A model generated the notes under the pieces. That model was not told the origin of the DNA. It did not search any database and saw only the letters and a program-made list of their open reading frames with translations. The translations under genes were made by a program, and so were the position numbers. Of a DNA stretch of 64,000 bases, positions 62,653-64,000 are shown piece after piece. The stretch lies in NCBI RefSeq assembly GCF_001426865.1, contig NZ_LMFO01000029.1:1-64000 (forward strand), in the 5' to 3' direction. Origin of the DNA: Paenibacillus sp. Root52. GTDB taxonomy: Bacteria > Bacillota > Bacilli > Paenibacillales > Paenibacillaceae. Each line of letters begins with the position of its first letter. Position 1 is the first letter of the stretch.

Positions 62653-63045
62653 ACCCATCTTAATACCTTCTTTATCGCCCAATGTTAACGGAACTATTGA
62701 TTTTTATGAAGAATAAACACGAAATGACAGCGCAACTAATTACAAAAAAGTAATATGTGATTCAAATCCAAACTGGAGTGTATATCACTCAAGGTTTGTC
62801 ATGTGCAGTTTGAACTATTCTGATAGATACAATAATCGCGGAATGTTACAAGATGTTGCATTAATTGACAAAGTTATTTTTTTTGCATAAGATCGTTCTA
62901 TCCAATCCACATATTGGATAAAAATATAGTCGTTATAATTTAATTCAAATAAAGGAGTTGATGGAGAGACGTGTAATTAGAGGGTGGAAGTAAGTGGAAT
63001 GAAGAATTGGATGATTTCAATAATAACGGGGAGTGTGTGATCATT
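62653..63045. other. Intergenic region between the NlpC and pectate lyase genes
   Basis: About 390 AT-rich bases. An inverted repeat TATCCAAT-CCACAT-ATTGGATA (62899-62920) precedes TATAAT at 62934-62939 on the plus strand and could be an operator for the pectate lyase. A second, GAGTG-TATAT-CACTC, lies at about 62776. No gene is seen. Confidence 0.5.
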
Positions 63046-64000
63046 TTGAATACAAAAACAAAGTTAGTTACATTAGTTCTAGCATTTTCAATGGTATTTT
63101 CTGCGGTAGGTATGGTCATTCAACCGGTTAGCACTGTATCTGCTGCGGATGCTTCGGGAACAACAGCAAGCATATCCGATATTTTGAAGAATCAACGAGC
63201 CGATGGTGGCTGGAGAAAAGAATATAAGCAATCCACTGGTGAGTGGGCGAAATCTACGATCGACAATAAAGCTACATACTCAGAAATTAGAAGACTAGCC
63301 AAAGAATTTAAAAAGACAAACGACCCACGTTATTCTGCTGCCGCGATCAAAGGGATTAACTTTTTGCTGAATATGCAATATTCCAATGGTGGATGGCCTC
63401 AAGTTTATCAAAGTTCTGGTTATCACAAACATATTACTTATAATGATGATGCGATGATTAATGTAATGTACATGCTGGATGAGGTAGCGACGCGAAAAGG
63501 TGACTTCTCCTTTATCGACAGCAACCTTGCCAATCGTAGTAAAAATGCGGTTGCTAAAGGTGTAGATGCGATTCTGAATACACAGGTGGTTTCAGGTGGC
63601 AAGCTCACAGCATGGGGACAACAGCATGATTCAAGCACACTTAAGCCTGCAGGTGCAAGAATCTATGAAGTACCATCATTAACAGCTGGAGAGAGTGTAA
63701 CGATTGTTAAATTCCTGAAAACAAGACCTTCCAACGCCAAGATTACAGCATCCATCAAGGGAGCCGAAGCTTGGTTTAACAAAGTGAAGATCACCGGTTA
63801 CAGATATGAAAGAGCGAACGGCGATAGCAAAATCATTGCTGATTCCAAAGCTGCACCAATCTGGGCTCGTTTCTATGAAGTTGGAACGGATAAACCCATT
63901 TTTATCGGTCGTGACGGCATCGTGAAATACAAATTGAGCGATATTGACAAAGAAAGAAGAGGCGGTTATGCATGGTATGGTAACTGGCCATCCAAGCTGT
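63046..64000 (+). CDS. Pectate lyase, PL10 family (cut by the window end)
   Basis: The frame is open from 63046 to the window end (318 codons and incomplete). It starts with a signal peptide (LVTLVLAFSMVFSAVGMV, cleaved around VSAA-DA). The mature part has GGWRKEYK, AIKGINFLLNMQYSNGGWPQVY, HITYNDDAMINVMYMLDEV and AWGQQHD, typical of family 10 polysaccharide lyases of the PelA type. Pectate lyases cleave polygalacturonate by beta-elimination outside the cell, using Ca2+. TTG 63046 is 12 bases from GGGGAG; GTG 63037 is an alternative start. Confidence 0.9.
   Translation, partial: MNTKTKLVTLVLAFSMVFSAVGMVIQPVSTVSAADASGTTASISDILKNQRADGGWRKEYKQSTGEWAKSTIDNKATYSEIRRLAKEFKKTNDPRYSAAAIKGINFLLNMQYSNGGWPQVYQSSGYHKHITYNDDAMINVMYMLDEVATRKGDFSFIDSNLANRSKNAVAKGVDAILNTQVVSGGKLTAWGQQHDSSTLKPAGARIYEVPSLTAGESVTIVKFLKTRPSNAKITASIKGAEAWFNKVKITGYRYERANGDSKIIADSKAAPIWARFYEVGTDKPIFIGRDGIVKYKLSDIDKERRGGYAWYGNWPSKL

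Overview
The window reads as a chromosomal segment of a Paenibacillus-type Firmicute. The evidence is strong AGGAGG-type ribosome binding sites, many TTG starts, a Bacillus-style hemE-hemH-hemY operon, and Bacillales families such as YtpB, YkvI, YitT, YugP, CshA, RelQ/YjbM and the short ferredoxin Fer. A c-di-AMP (ydaO-type) riboswitch lies in front of a cell-wall hydrolase gene, and a family 10 pectate lyase starts at the right edge. No rRNA, tRNA, CRISPR array, phage or transposase gene was seen, so this is mostly core chromosome.

Layout. 1-6.4 kb: a CYP109-like P450, an MFS exporter, and the late haem operon hemE-hemH-hemY (coproporphyrin branch). 6.4-16.6 kb: CapA-like phosphoesterase, GDPD, FAH-family enzyme, a small secreted protein, DUF92 membrane protein, TetR regulator, ABC-F ATPase (Uup/YfmR), a coiled-coil orphan, an M42 aminopeptidase and a LapA-like protein. 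16.7-28.7 kb: PepF with an unusual secreted-form start, small proteins, a cold-shock gene with its promoter, two transporters, YtpB terpene synthase, pfkA, a MATE pump, a DUF4015 glycosidase-like protein and YitT. 28.9-40.9 kb: CshA, a DUF624 protein, a probable 6S RNA, a DUF1499-like gene followed by a small inverted-repeat element, Tpx, rhomboid, LysR, YugP, MerR, then an ammonium transporter, GlnD-like nucleotidyltransferase and DEDDh exonuclease cluster, a JAMM protease and a TlpA-like thioredoxin. 41-53.2 kb: CimA, DNA polymerase IV, ferredoxin, an L,D-transpeptidase, PyrD (class 2), RelQ with DUF309, a membrane thioredoxin, RsmF and RsuA. 53.2-53.9 kb: a GC-rich hairpin tandem array. 53.9-64 kb: HAD phosphatase, a triple-repeat orphan, GNAT, a GT4 glycosyltransferase, a lipoprotein, YkvI, Xpt, small proteins, a CMD-family protein, NlpC/P60 and a pectate lyase cut by the window end.

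The parts that ordinary annotation does not explain are these: the seven-unit array of about 75 bp at 53171-53680 with its adjoining hairpins; two well-placed, in-frame start sites on pepF, one adding a signal peptide; the 161-bp inverted-repeat element at 32332-32492; the structured RNA at 31578-31828; the AmtB/DUF294/exonuclease cluster; and a small membrane ORF interrupted by one TGA at 42933-43040. All calls were made by eye; none was tested by database search.
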